In this document: piece by piece, positions 51,524 to 61,866 of the stretch
Position numbering within the stretch: the stretch's first letter is position 1
Layout: each line of letters starts with the position of its first letter
Made by a program: the position numbers and the translations under genes
The notes under the pieces: model-generated
What the model saw: the letters and a program-made list of their open reading frames with translations, nothing else
Databases searched by the model: none
What the model was told of the DNA's origin: nothing
Origin: Streptomyces sp. M41(2017)
GTDB lineage: Bacteria; Actinomycetota; Actinomycetes; Streptomycetales; Streptomycetaceae
Assembly: GCF_002078175.1 (NCBI RefSeq)
Contig: NZ_MWFK01000001.1
Coordinates: forward strand, 3,410,001-3,474,000
Reading direction: 5' to 3'
Length of the DNA stretch: 64,000 bases

Positions 51524-53235
51524 TCCCGCCGCCGGTCCCGGACCGGGCCCTGACCGAACTGGGCCGTACCGAAGGCGGTCCCGAGACCCTCGGGCTGCTC
51601 GTACGCGACCAGCACACCCGCCGGCTGCTCCTGCTCCGCGCGGTCCTCGACGCCGCGGAGGCCGCCGGCCCGCGCGTCCTGCCCGCCGCCGCACTCGACC
51701 GGCTGCACGAGGACTGGGCCCTGCTGGAGGAGGCGGAACACCTGGAACGGGCCGCCCACCGCACGCGCCGGGCGGCCGGGCCGAGACCTGAAGCAGGTCC
51801 GGTGCCCGGCGCCGCTCCGAGGGAACCGGGCGCCTTCACCGGGGTGTTCGGTCCGGCGGGCGGTGTCGTCCCCCAGGGCGCGGCCGGACGGCCCGCCCGC
51901 GACGCGGACGCCTGCGGGCCCCCGCCCCCGGCCGGACGGCCCCTGGACGGCGAGAGAGGGCGGGCCCCGGGGCGCCGCGCGCCGTCGCCGACCCGCACTC
52001 CGCACCGGACCGGCGACGGCACCTCCGCCCCCGTTCCCCCCGACCCGCCTCCGAGCGGCGTCCGGGCCCTGATCCTGCACCCCTTCATCGGGCCCTGGGC
52101 CCGTGACGCCCTGCGCGGACTCGACACCGTGACGGGCCCGGGCGCCGAGCGCGACCCCCGCGAACCGGCCCGCGCCCTCGCCCACTTCGGGGCGCTCGCC
52201 GCCGTGGCCGCCGTCCGCGCCGGGGTGTCCTGCGCCGTGCGCCTGAGTGCCCGCGACGGCGTCCTCACTCTGCCCTCGCTCGGCGCACTGCGCACCGGCC
52301 GTCCCGGGGACACCGAGGTGGGCCTCGTGCACCGGCGGGGACGGCTGACGTTCCGGCAACCCGGCGAGGCCGACGTGGTCGTCCACGTGCAGAGCGGCGT
52401 CGGCGCCTGGTCCGAGGCAGCGGCCTGGACCCCCGCGTACGCGCTGCCCGGGCTGCTGCCGGGCTCCGCGCCCGTGCCGCTCGACGACCTCGACCCCTAC
52501 CGGACGGCGCGCGACGGCCCCCGGGCGCACACCCTCAGCGGCCCCGTCACCCTCGACGACGCCGACCGCAAGCACTGGCTGCACGCCTGGTCCGGTACGG
52601 CGGCGGCACTCGGGCTCGGCGGCGAGCGGCGCCTGACGGAAGCGGCGGCCCTGCTGCGCTGCCTCGTCCCCCTCTCCGCGCCCCCCGGCGCGGTGCCGGG
52701 CCGGCCGGCCGGAAGCTGCAGCGCCACCCGCCGTGAGGCCTTCGGCGCTGTCCTGAGCAGCACCCCGGCGACGGCCACCGCCTTCGCCGCTACCCTCGTC
52801 CACGAGATCCAGCACACCAAACTCGCCGCGCTCAGCTCCATGGTGACGCTCCATCAGGCCGGTTCCGAAGCGCGGCACTTCGCGCCCTGGCGGCCCGACC
52901 CCCGCCCGTACGACGGCCTGTTGCAGGGCGCCTACTCGCACCTCGCGCTGGCCGACTTCTTCCAGCGCACGGCGCTCGCCACCCCGAACCCCGTGCGGAG
53001 GGACACCGCCTGGGCCCGGCACGCCCGCTATCAGGAACAGGTCGGCGCCGTCCTGCCCGCGCTCGTCGGATCCGGCGATCTCACCCCGCGGGGACGCCAG
53101 TTCGTCGACCGCATGGTCGAGGTGTACGAACGGCTCGCCGAGCAGCCCGCGCCGCGCGGCCAGACCGCACGGGCCACCGCCTATGTGCGGGCCGCCCGCA
53201 CCCTGTGGACACAGCGGCACACGCCGGGCCGGTGA
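51520..53235 (+). CDS. HExxH-motif putative peptide beta-hydroxylase
   Basis: A 571-residue protein of the FxSxx-system HExxH family, recently described as alpha-ketoglutarate-dependent peptide hydroxylases rather than proteases. The motif HEIQH starts at His428 in TLVHEIQHTKLAALSS, and a downstream His in GAYSHLALADFF may be the third metal ligand. An N-terminal helical part (about 1-85) is separated by a long disordered Pro/Arg/Ala-rich segment (about 85-185). It begins inside the maturase stop (GTGA at 51520-51523), so precursor modification by the two enzymes is likely coordinated. Confidence 0.85.
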   Translation: MIPPPVPDRALTELGRTEGGPETLGLLVRDQHTRRLLLLRAVLDAAEAAGPRVLPAAALDRLHEDWALLEEAEHLERAAHRTRRAAGPRPEAGPVPGAAPREPGAFTGVFGPAGGVVPQGAAGRPARDADACGPPPPAGRPLDGERGRAPGRRAPSPTRTPHRTGDGTSAPVPPDPPPSGVRALILHPFIGPWARDALRGLDTVTGPGAERDPREPARALAHFGALAAVAAVRAGVSCAVRLSARDGVLTLPSLGALRTGRPGDTEVGLVHRRGRLTFRQPGEADVVVHVQSGVGAWSEAAAWTPAYALPGLLPGSAPVPLDDLDPYRTARDGPRAHTLSGPVTLDDADRKHWLHAWSGTAAALGLGGERRLTEAAALLRCLVPLSAPPGAVPGRPAGSCSATRREAFGAVLSSTPATATAFAATLVHEIQHTKLAALSSMVTLHQAGSEARHFAPWRPDPRPYDGLLQGAYSHLALADFFQRTALATPNPVRRDTAWARHARYQEQVGAVLPALVGSGDLTPRGRQFVDRMVEVYERLAEQPAPRGQTARATAYVRAARTLWTQRHTPGR

Positions 53236-53431
53236 ACGCCTTCACGCCACCGGCCGGATCGAGCCATCCTCGCCGAAAGCCGCGGCTTCCCGGACGCGGG
53301 ACCCTCCGTGCGCCAAGATCGTCGCTGAACACGTTTGACCCAGGACCGTGGGCAGGCGACGGGCGGCCGTGTCGGCGCCCTATCGCAGGCCCTCGCGGCG
53401 GTTCTAAAATCACGCGCGGGGAGGCCGCTGC

Positions 53432-56400
53432 ATGTCTGGAGCTCGTACGCCGGTCCGGCCAGCCGAGAGGGGGGCCGTGAAGCAGACCGTCACGATCAGC
53501 TTCGCCGGGTTCAACCGGGCCTGGGCCGCCTGGATCGGTGACCGCCTGGAGCGGCGCGGCCATCGCGTGGTCTACCAGCGCTGGGACTCCCCGGCCGAGA
53601 TCCCGCTCGTCGACCTGCTGCGCGACCTGACCCTCGCCCAGGGGCGGATCCTGATCGTGGTCAGCGAATGGTACTTCCAGCTCGGCCCGCGCACCCAGGA
53701 GGAGTGGAACACCGCCCTGCGCGAGGTCGTCGCCCCCGATCCGTCCCGGTTCGCCGCCGTGTCCGTCACCACCAGCCCGGTCCCGACGGCCACCGCCGTG
53801 CTCGGCGCCGTCGACCTGAACAACATGGGCGCCGACGAGGCCGAACGCCGCGTCCTCGACCGCCTCGACCTGCCCTCCGACGCGCTGCCGGAAGCCACCG
53901 AGACCGCACGCCGCGGCCCCCGCTATCCGGCCGCCATGCCCGAGGTCTGGGGCGGCGTCCCCCGCCGCAACACCCGCTTCACCGGCCGCGAGCCGCTCCT
54001 GAACGACGCCTACCACCTGCTCCAGGGCGCCGAGCCCGGCGCAGGCGTCGTCACCCTGCACGGCATGTCCGGCGTCGGCAAGACCCAGCTCGCCGCCGAG
54101 TACGTCTACCGCTTCGGCTCCGAGTACGACGTCGTGTGGTGGGTCAACGCCGAGAAGCGGGTCACCTACCGACGCCGACTGGCCGAGCTGGCACCGCAGT
54201 TGGGGCTGAGCACCGGCGCCGAGTACGGCGAGCGGCTGCGTGCCGTACGCGATTCGCTGCGCCGAGGCGAACCCTTCGGACGCTGGCTGCTGATCCTGGA
54301 CGGCGCGGACGAGCCCGACCAGATCTACGACCTCGTGCCCACCGGCCCCGGACACGTCCTGATCACCTCGCGCAACCCCGAGTGGAGCGAGCACAACAGC
54401 AAGCTCCTGGAGGTGCCGGTCTACGACCGCGACGAGTCCGTCGCCTTCATCCGCCGCCGCGCGCCCCGCCTCACCGAACCCGAGGCCGACCAGCTCGCCG
54501 AGGCACTGGAGGACCTGCCCCTCCTGCTGGACCAGACGGCCGGGTGGCTCAACGACTCGGACCTGTCCGTCGAGGAGTACATCGCCCTCCTCGACGGCGG
54601 TATCGACCAGGACGTCGTCAAGATCTCCGCCGACTTCCCGGTCGCCTTCCAGACCGCCTGGTCGATACTGCTCAACAAACTCCGCGACACCGTCCCGGAG
54701 TCCGTCGACCTGCTCCGCCTGTGCACCTTCTTCGCACCCGGCTTCATCCCCGTACGGCTCCTCAAGGAGATGCCCCACGACCAGCTCCCCGAGCAGATCG
54801 CGGGCCTGCTCAACGACCCGCTGCTGTGGAACCGGGCGATCAACCAGCTCCGCCAGTACTCCGTCGTCCGCCTGGAGTCCCACGAGGCGGCCGGCGACGA
54901 GACCGCCTCCTCCGGCGAGTCCCTCTACCTGCACCGCATGGTCCACCAGATCGTGCACAAGGACATGCCCGACGAGGACCGCCGTGAGTTCGTCGACGTC
55001 GTCCGGCGTGCCCTGGCCGCCGCCGACCCCCGGCGGCCCACCGACACCCGCCTGTGGCCCGGCTACGCCGAGATCGTCCCGCACCTGAAGTTCGCGGACG
55101 TCCTGCAGAGCAAGGACCCCGCGGTGCAGTCGCTGGTCTTCAACTGCCTTCGCTACATGTACATCTCGGGCGAGTACCGGGCCGGCACCAAGCTCGGCGA
55201 GCGCGCCCTGGCGGCCTGGAAACCGCTCCTCGGCGAGAACCACCCGCGCGTGTGGGAACTGACCTACCACTACGCCAACCTGCTCCGCGCCGCCGGCGAC
55301 TACCAGGCCACCGAGGTCCTGGAACGCGCCACCGTCGAGCACCTGTACGAGCAGCGCGGCGAGCAGGACCTCGACCATCTGCGGGCCCTCGGCGGACTCG
55401 CCGCCGACCTGCGGGGCCTCGGCCGCTACGACGAGTCCCTGCGCCTCTCCGAACGGCTGCTGGCGCTGTACCGCGACCTCCTGGGCGACGCGGACTCCCG
55501 CACCCTGAACGCGCAGAAGAACCTGGCCGTCTCCTTCCGCCTCCTCGGCCGCTACCAGGAGGCCCACGACGCCGACCTGCGCACCCTGGAGTCCCGGCGC
55601 CTCCTGCTGCGCGGACGGCACCCCTGGACGCTGTACTCGGAGATCTCCTACGCGACGGACCTGCGCCTCCTCGGCCGCTACGCGGAGGCCGAGTCAGCGC
55701 AGCGCACCAGCGTCCGCGAGCACCGCAACGTCATGGGCCGCGACAACCCGCAGACCCTGGACGCCGAGCACAACCTCGCCCTGTGCCAGTACCGCAGCGG
55801 CGACCGCACCGCGGCGGGCCCCATGTTCGCCAGCGTGCTGGAGCGCTGCGAGCGGGTCCTCGGCGAGACCGACCCCCAGACCCTGCGGTTCGCCGTCGGC
55901 ACGAGCTGCTTCTACCGCGAGCACGGCGACATCGACCAGGCCCGGGAGATCGGTGAGGCCGTCCTCGCCCGGTACGAGGTGATGCTGCCCGAGGGACACC
56001 CGTTCATCGTCGGGGCCCGCGCCAACCACGCCCTGATCCTGCGCGGCGTGGGGGAGTGGGACCAGGCCCACGAGGTCGTCGAGCAGGCGCTGGCCGACAT
56101 GACGGCCGCCGTGGGAGAGCACCACCCCTGGACGCTCGGCTGCGCCCTGAACGCCGCCGCCCTGCGCAACCTCGTCGTCGGCCCCGAACCGGCCACTGAG
56201 CTGAGCCGGGAGACGGTCGCGCGGGCCACCGAGACCCTCGGCCGCACCCACCCGCTCACCCTCTCCGCACGCGTCGCGCTCGCCGCGGACCTGCGCGGCA
56301 TGGCGGACCGCCAGGAGGCCGAGAAGGTCGAACAGGAGGCGCTGGCCGACCTGGACGCCACCCTCGGCGCCCGGCACGTCCACACCATCTCCGCCCGCTC

Positions 56401-56443
56401 CCGCAACCGGCCCCACTGGGACTTCGAGCCCCAGTCCACCTGA
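53432..56443 (+). CDS. TIR-STAND-TPR protein of the FxSxx-COOH system (FxsT-type)
   Basis: A 1003-residue signalling protein. A TIR domain is at about 15-130 (VTISFAGFNRAWAAWIGDRL, ILIVVSEWYFQLGPRTQEEW, with Glu90/91 in the position of the TIR catalytic Glu). An NB-ARC/STAND ATPase spans about 180-480 (Walker A GMSGVGKT at 211-218, LLILDGADEPD, LITSRN), then a tetratricopeptide array about 560-980 with typical FxSxx-system repeats. It may oligomerise on ligand binding and use the TIR domain for NAD hydrolysis or signalling. ATG follows GCGGGGAGGCC. Last gene of the accessory run. Confidence 0.88.
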   Translation: MSGARTPVRPAERGAVKQTVTISFAGFNRAWAAWIGDRLERRGHRVVYQRWDSPAEIPLVDLLRDLTLAQGRILIVVSEWYFQLGPRTQEEWNTALREVVAPDPSRFAAVSVTTSPVPTATAVLGAVDLNNMGADEAERRVLDRLDLPSDALPEATETARRGPRYPAAMPEVWGGVPRRNTRFTGREPLLNDAYHLLQGAEPGAGVVTLHGMSGVGKTQLAAEYVYRFGSEYDVVWWVNAEKRVTYRRRLAELAPQLGLSTGAEYGERLRAVRDSLRRGEPFGRWLLILDGADEPDQIYDLVPTGPGHVLITSRNPEWSEHNSKLLEVPVYDRDESVAFIRRRAPRLTEPEADQLAEALEDLPLLLDQTAGWLNDSDLSVEEYIALLDGGIDQDVVKISADFPVAFQTAWSILLNKLRDTVPESVDLLRLCTFFAPGFIPVRLLKEMPHDQLPEQIAGLLNDPLLWNRAINQLRQYSVVRLESHEAAGDETASSGESLYLHRMVHQIVHKDMPDEDRREFVDVVRRALAAADPRRPTDTRLWPGYAEIVPHLKFADVLQSKDPAVQSLVFNCLRYMYISGEYRAGTKLGERALAAWKPLLGENHPRVWELTYHYANLLRAAGDYQATEVLERATVEHLYEQRGEQDLDHLRALGGLAADLRGLGRYDESLRLSERLLALYRDLLGDADSRTLNAQKNLAVSFRLLGRYQEAHDADLRTLESRRLLLRGRHPWTLYSEISYATDLRLLGRYAEAESAQRTSVREHRNVMGRDNPQTLDAEHNLALCQYRSGDRTAAGPMFASVLERCERVLGETDPQTLRFAVGTSCFYREHGDIDQAREIGEAVLARYEVMLPEGHPFIVGARANHALILRGVGEWDQAHEVVEQALADMTAAVGEHHPWTLGCALNAAALRNLVVGPEPATELSRETVARATETLGRTHPLTLSARVALAADLRGMADRQEAEKVEQEALADLDATLGARHVHTISARSRNRPHWDFEPQST

Positions 56444-56491
56444 GCCCGGTGCCCCGCACCCCCGCGGGGAGACCCCGGGGGCGAACGACGA

Positions 56492-56533
56492 AAGGGCCCG
56501 GCCCGAGTCCACAGGGACTCGGGCCGGGCCCTT
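56492..56533. terminator. Strong bidirectional terminator after fxsT and kgd
   Basis: A 19-bp perfect stem (AAGGGCCCGGCCCGAGTCC at 56492-56510 with its complement at 56515-56533) and a 4-base loop. It lies between the converging fxsT and kgd genes. Confidence 0.93.
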
Positions 56534-56566
56534 CGTTCGTACGGCCGTGACCGAGGGAGCCGAGGA

Positions 56567-59500
56567 CTAGGCCTCGAACACCTCACGCACCAGCTGCTCC
56601 TGCTCCGCCTGGTGCCGCTTCGCGGAACCGACGGCGGGCGACGAGGAGTGCGGACGCGAGATGCGGCGCAGCCGCTCGCCGTGCGGGACGTCCGCTCCGA
56701 CCGCGAGGTCGAGGTGGTCGATCAGGTTGAGCGCGATGAACGGCCAGGCACCCTGGTTCGCCGGCTCCTCCTGGGCCCACAGGTACTTCTCGGCGTTCGG
56801 GTACTTGGCGATCTCCGCCTGGAGCTCGGCACCCGGCAGCGGGTACAGGCGCTCGATGCGGATGATCGCCGTGTCCGTGGAGCCGCGCTTCTTCCGCTCG
56901 GCCTCCAGGTCGTAGTACAGCTTGCCGGCGCAGAACACGACCTTGCGCACGGCGGCCGCGTCGACCGTGTCGTCGCCGATGACCGGGCGGAACTCGCCCG
57001 TCGTGAACTCCTCCGCCTTCGACGCCGCCGCCTTCAGACGCAGCATCGACTTCGGGGTGAAGACCACCAGCGGCTTGTGGTGCGGGTTGTGCACCTGCCA
57101 CCGCAGGAGGTGGAAGTAGTTCGACGGGAGCGTCGGCTGCGCGACCGTCATGTTGTTCTGCGCGCACAGCTGGAGGAAGCGCTCGATCCGGGCCGAGGAG
57201 TGGTCCGGGCCCTGGCCCTCGTAGCCGTGCGGGAGCAGCAGGGTGACGCCGGACGTCTGGCCCCACTTCTGCTCGGCGGCCGAGATGTACTCGTCGACGA
57301 CCGTCTGAGCGCCGTTGACGAAGTCGCCGAACTGCGCCTCCCACATGACCAGCGCGTCCGGGCGGGCCAGCGAGTAGCCGTACTCGAAGCCCATGACCGC
57401 GTACTCGGAGAGCAGCGAGTCGTAGACGTTGTAGCGGGCCTGCTCGTCCGAGAGGTACTGGAGCGGGGTGTAGTCCTCGCCGGTGACCCGGTCGATCAGC
57501 ACCGCGTGGCGCTGGCCGAAGGTGCCGCGGCGCGAGTCCTGGCCGGACAGCCGGACCGGCGTGCCCTCCAGGAGCAGCGAACCGATGGCGAGGGTCTCGC
57601 CCATGCCCCAGTCGATCGTGCCGTCCTCGATCATCGCCGCACGGCGCTGGAGCTGCGGGAGCAGCCGCGGGTGCACGGTGACGTTGTCCGGGATGTTGAC
57701 CTGGGACTCGGCGATCCGCTTCACGACCTCCTGGGAGACCGCGGTGGGCACGGCGACCGGGAACTCGGCCTGGACGTCCGGGGTGTGCGCCTCGGGCGCC
57801 TGGGCGACGGCCTCGCGGACCTCCGTGAAGACCTTCTCCAGCTGGCCCTGGAAGTCCTGCAGCGCCTGCTCGGCCTCTTCGAGGGTGATGTCGCCGCGAC
57901 CGATGAGGGACTCGGTGTAGAGCTTGCGCACCGAGCGCTTCTTGTCGATCAGGTCGTACATCAGGGGCTGCGTGAACGCCGGGTTGTCGGACTCGTTGTG
58001 ACCGCGGCGGCGGTAGCAGATGAGGTCGATCACGACGTCCTTGTTGAACGCCTGACGGAACTCGAACGCGAGCCGCGCGACCCGGACGACGGCCTCGGGG
58101 TCGTCGCCGTTCACGTGGAAGATCGGCGCCTCGATCATGCGGGCCACGTCGGTGGCGTACATGGAGGAGCGCGACGACTCCGGGGCGGCGGTGAAGCCGA
58201 CCTGGTTGTTGATGACGATGTGGACCGTGCCGCCCGTGCGGTAGCCGCGCAGCTGCGACATGTTGAGCGTCTCGGCGACCACACCCTGGCCGGCGAAGGC
58301 CGCGTCACCGTGCAGGGCGACCGGCAGGACGGTGAAGTCCGTGCCGCCCTTGTTGATGATGTCCTGGCGGGCGCGGACGATGCCCTCGATGATCGGGTCG
58401 ACCGTCTCCAGGTGGGACGGGTTCGCGGCCAGCGAGACCTTGATCTGCTCGCCGTCGAGGCCCGTGAAGGTGCCGTGGGCGCCCAGGTGGTACTTGACGT
58501 CGCCGGAGCCGTGCATCGACTTCGGGTCGAGGTTGCCCTCGAACTCGCGGAAGATCTGCGCGTACGACTTGCCGACGATGTTCGCGAGGACGTTCAGCCG
58601 GCCGCGGTGGGCCATGCCGATGACGACCTCGTCCAGGCGGGACTCCGCGGCGCTGTCGATGACGGCGTCGAGCAGCGGGATGACGGACTCGCCGCCCTCC
58701 AGGGAGAAGCGCTTCTGGCCGACGTACTTCGTCTGCAGGAAGGTCTCGAAGGCCTCCGCGGCGTTCAGCCGGCGCAGGATGCGCAGCTGCTCCTCGCGCT
58801 CCGGCTTGGAGTGCGAGCGCTCGATGCGGTCCTGGATCCACTTGCGCTGCTTCGGGTCCTGGATGTGCATGAACTCGACACCGGTGGTGCGGCAGTACGA
58901 GTCGCGCAGCACGCCGAGGATGTCGCGCAGCTTCATCAGGGACTTGCCGGCGAAGCCGCCGACCGCGAACTCCCGCTCCAGGTCCCACAGGGTGAGGCCG
59001 TGCTCGGTGATGTCCAGGTCGGGGTGCTTGCGCTGGCGGTACTCCAGCGGGTCGGTGTCGGCCATGACGTGGCCGCGGACCCGGTAGGAGTGGATCAGCT
59101 CGAAGACACGGGCGGCCTTCGTGACGTCGTCGTCGTGGCTGGCGTCGATGTCCTTGAGCCAGCGGACCGGCTCGTAGGGGATGCGCAGCGCCTCGAAGAT
59201 GTCGTCGTAGAAGCCCTGCTCGCCGAGGAGCAGGTTCGCGACGATCCGCAGGAACTCGCCGGAGGCGGCGCCCTGGATGACCCGGTGGTCGTAGGTCGAC
59301 GTGAGCGTCATGACCTTCGAGATGCCGAGCTTGTTCAGGGTGTCCTGGGAGGTGCCCTGGAACTCCGCGGGGTAGTCCATGGAGCCGACGCCCATGATGA
59401 CCGACTGCGCGGGCATCAGGCGCGGCACCGAGTGGACGGTGCCGAGGCCGCCGGGGTTGGTCAGCGAGACCGTGACACCGGAGAAGTCGTCCATCGTCAG

Positions 59501-60376
59501 CTTGCCGTCACGGGCCCGGCGGACGATGTCCTCGTAGGCCTGCCAGAACTCGAAGAAGTTCAGCGTCTCGGCCTTCTTGATGCCGGCGACGACGAGCTGG
59601 CGGTCGCCGTTCGGCTTCACCAGGTCGATGGCGAGACCGAAGGTGACGTGCGCGGGCTTGACGAGGGTGGGCTTCCCGTCCTTCTCCGCGAAGTGCCAGT
59701 TCATCGACGGCATGGCCTTGATGGCCTGCACCATCGCGTACCCGATGAGGTGGGTGAAGGAGATCTTCCCGCCCCGGGCCCGCTTCAGGTGGTTGTTGAT
59801 CACGATGCGGTTGTCGAAGAGCAGCTTCACCGGGACCGCGCGCACGGACGTGGCCGTGGGCACCTCCAGCGAGGCGTTCATGTTCTTCGCGACGGCACCG
59901 GCGGGACCGCGCAGGGTCACGTACTCCGGGCCCTCGGGCGCCTCCGTGGCCGGCTCGGCCTTCGGCTGCGCGGCGGCCGGAGCGGCCTTCGCGGGAGCCG
60001 GGGCGGCGGCAGCGGGCTTCGGAGCCGCGGGAGCGGCCGCCGGAGCGGGCGCGGGCGCCGGAGCGGCGGGAGCCGCCTGAGGGGGAGCCTGGCGCGCCGC
60101 TGGCGGCGCGGGCGCGGCCGGAGCGGCCGGCGCGGGTGTGGTGGTCCCTGCGGCCCCCGCGGCCGCAGTACCCGCCGGAGCCGAGGCGGCGGGCGCCCCG
60201 GGCTTGTAATCGGCGAAGAAGTCCCACCAGGCTCGGTCTACGGAGTTCGGGTCCTGGAGGTACTGCTGATAGATCTCGTCGACGAGCCACTCGTTGGGTC
60301 CGAAGGCGGCAGCGGGGTTCTTCCCGGCTTGGCCCTCGGTCGAAGTGCTCGAGTTACTGGGGGACTGTGGCGACAC
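56567..60376 (-). CDS. kgd: Multifunctional 2-oxoglutarate decarboxylase/dehydrogenase (Kgd)
   Basis: A 1269-residue TCA-cycle enzyme combining E1 (thiamine-dependent 2-oxoglutarate decarboxylase) and an E2-like acyltransferase. A short E1 N-terminal segment ([33 protein letters not shown]), an Ala/Pro-rich linker (about 45-115) and the E2 domain (HRVIQG active-site region) are visible. The E1 core has [29 protein letters not shown]. Linker and fusion are the actinobacterial type. GTG at 60376 ([10 protein letters not shown]) was preferred to GTG 60403. The stop is next to the strong terminator shared with fxsT. Confidence 0.93.
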   Translation of the reverse strand: MSPQSPSNSSTSTEGQAGKNPAAAFGPNEWLVDEIYQQYLQDPNSVDRAWWDFFADYKPGAPAASAPAGTAAAGAAGTTTPAPAAPAAPAPPAARQAPPQAAPAAPAPAPAPAAAPAAPKPAAAAPAPAKAAPAAAQPKAEPATEAPEGPEYVTLRGPAGAVAKNMNASLEVPTATSVRAVPVKLLFDNRIVINNHLKRARGGKISFTHLIGYAMVQAIKAMPSMNWHFAEKDGKPTLVKPAHVTFGLAIDLVKPNGDRQLVVAGIKKAETLNFFEFWQAYEDIVRRARDGKLTMDDFSGVTVSLTNPGGLGTVHSVPRLMPAQSVIMGVGSMDYPAEFQGTSQDTLNKLGISKVMTLTSTYDHRVIQGAASGEFLRIVANLLLGEQGFYDDIFEALRIPYEPVRWLKDIDASHDDDVTKAARVFELIHSYRVRGHVMADTDPLEYRQRKHPDLDITEHGLTLWDLEREFAVGGFAGKSLMKLRDILGVLRDSYCRTTGVEFMHIQDPKQRKWIQDRIERSHSKPEREEQLRILRRLNAAEAFETFLQTKYVGQKRFSLEGGESVIPLLDAVIDSAAESRLDEVVIGMAHRGRLNVLANIVGKSYAQIFREFEGNLDPKSMHGSGDVKYHLGAHGTFTGLDGEQIKVSLAANPSHLETVDPIIEGIVRARQDIINKGGTDFTVLPVALHGDAAFAGQGVVAETLNMSQLRGYRTGGTVHIVINNQVGFTAAPESSRSSMYATDVARMIEAPIFHVNGDDPEAVVRVARLAFEFRQAFNKDVVIDLICYRRRGHNESDNPAFTQPLMYDLIDKKRSVRKLYTESLIGRGDITLEEAEQALQDFQGQLEKVFTEVREAVAQAPEAHTPDVQAEFPVAVPTAVSQEVVKRIAESQVNIPDNVTVHPRLLPQLQRRAAMIEDGTIDWGMGETLAIGSLLLEGTPVRLSGQDSRRGTFGQRHAVLIDRVTGEDYTPLQYLSDEQARYNVYDSLLSEYAVMGFEYGYSLARPDALVMWEAQFGDFVNGAQTVVDEYISAAEQKWGQTSGVTLLLPHGYEGQGPDHSSARIERFLQLCAQNNMTVAQPTLPSNYFHLLRWQVHNPHHKPLVVFTPKSMLRLKAAASKAEEFTTGEFRPVIGDDTVDAAAVRKVVFCAGKLYYDLEAERKKRGSTDTAIIRIERLYPLPGAELQAEIAKYPNAEKYLWAQEEPANQGAWPFIALNLIDHLDLAVGADVPHGERLRRISRPHSSSPAVGSAKRHQAEQEQLVREVFEA

Positions 60377-60667
60377 GGCGGCAACCGCCCTCTTCCGCTT
60401 CACAAGGTGATGGACAGCGGGAATAAAGGCTACGCCTCCCCGGCCGGGTAGGTCAGGCCGGGCCCGTCCAACGTCGTGCAAGTCACATCGGAATCCGTGT
60501 TTCGCGCAGGGAAATGGCGGGAAACAAGCGGGGTTCCGCTTCTGGAAGCGTACGCCCGGACACGCCGGACACGGGCTGCGGCGCGACCCGCGCGGCCGTG
60601 TGCCTGATCACACGTGTACGTGTGCGGCGACCCTGATGGATCTTGCGGCTCCGCTTCGAACTTTACG

Positions 60668-61804
60668 TCAACTTGGCAGAGAAGGAAGTCCCGGAAGGAT
60701 GACCTGGATCCGGCAACCCCGCTCGGATTCGGCCACACCGATCCGGCCGCCGTGCAGATCGACCGCCCAGCGGGCGATGGCCAGGCCGAGGCCCGTACCG
60801 CCGTCGCTGCCCGGGCCGTGCGGTGCGGGTACCCCGCCGCGGTTGAACCGCTCGAAGACGCGGTGCCACTCCGACTTCGGGATGCCGGGTCCCTCGTCCA
60901 GGACCTCCAGCGACAGCGACTCCGGGTGATCGCCGCGTCGCGCCCTGACCGTCACCCGGCCGTGCGCCGGACTGTGCTTGACGGCGTTGTCGATGAGATT
61001 CGCCACGACCTGGTGGATGCGCTCCGGGTCCGCGTGCGCGGTCAGCTCCGGAGGGGACACGTCGAGGTGCAGATGGACGTCGGTGCGGGTGTGGCTGCCG
61101 GAGCCGGACGCGATGTCCGCGCGCGCCGAGGCGACCATGTTGGCCTCCTTCAGCACGCCCGACAGATACGGCCACACCTCGAAGCGCCGGCGGCGCAGCG
61201 GGACCACGCCGTTGTCCAGGCGGGACAGGTCGAGCAGCGTCTCCACGAGACGTCCGAGCCGCTCCGTCTGCTTCAGCGCCGTGCGCATCGTCTCGGGGTC
61301 GGCGGCGGACACCCCGTCCACGACGTTCTCCAGCACGGCCCGCAGTCCCGCGATGGGGGTGCGCAGCTCGTGCGAGACGTTCGCCACGAGTTCCTTGCGC
61401 TGGCGGTCCTGGGCCTCCAGTTCGTCCGCCATGAGGTTGATCGTCTGGGCGAGGTCGCCCAGCTCGTCCCGCCGGTCGTCCCGCACCCGGCGCGTGTAGT
61501 CGCCGTGCGAGATGGACCGGGCCACCGCGTTCATCTCGTCCAGCGGCGCGGTGAGCGAGTGCGCCACGAACTGCGTGATCAGCAGAGTGGCGATCATCGA
61601 GAACACCGTGATGAAGCGGAGTTCCGTCTTGGTGTGCACCGCGATCATGGACAGACCGGTGGTGATGAGCACCGAGATGACGACCAGGGTGCCCAGCTTG
61701 GTCTTGATCGAGAAGGGCCGGAGACCGCCCCAGGGGCCCGTGCCCCTGTGCTCCCCGGAGGAGCGCGCACCGAGCCCGCGCCCCCGCTCGCCGAGCACGC
61801 TCAT
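60668..61804 (-). CDS. Membrane sensor histidine kinase
   Basis: A 378-residue sensor. Two hydrophobic segments (about 40-58 and 65-84) with almost no extracytoplasmic loop, a HAMP region (SLTAPLDEMNAVARSISHGDYTRRV), phospho-His in VANVSHELRTPIAGL and catalytic boxes NLIDNAVKHSP, DEGPGIP, GTGLGLAIAR follow. The short loop suggests sensing within the membrane. It forms a two-gene operon with the response regulator upstream (62-bp gap), separate from kgd. Confidence 0.9.
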   Translation of the reverse strand: MSVLGERGRGLGARSSGEHRGTGPWGGLRPFSIKTKLGTLVVISVLITTGLSMIAVHTKTELRFITVFSMIATLLITQFVAHSLTAPLDEMNAVARSISHGDYTRRVRDDRRDELGDLAQTINLMADELEAQDRQRKELVANVSHELRTPIAGLRAVLENVVDGVSAADPETMRTALKQTERLGRLVETLLDLSRLDNGVVPLRRRRFEVWPYLSGVLKEANMVASARADIASGSGSHTRTDVHLHLDVSPPELTAHADPERIHQVVANLIDNAVKHSPAHGRVTVRARRGDHPESLSLEVLDEGPGIPKSEWHRVFERFNRGGVPAPHGPGSDGGTGLGLAIARWAVDLHGGRIGVAESERGCRIQVILPGLPSLPS

Positions 61805-61866
61805 CCCATCAGCCCCTCACGAAGGTCCCGGCCATGAAGGTCCCGACGTTCCGACGGCGGCCCCGC

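Noticed and set aside
56612..60451. A 1279-codon open frame antisense to kgd
   Set aside because: It mirrors the kgd codon structure, has Arg/Val/Asp-rich low-complexity translation and no domain. Long antisense frames are a normal by-product of high-GC third-position bias.
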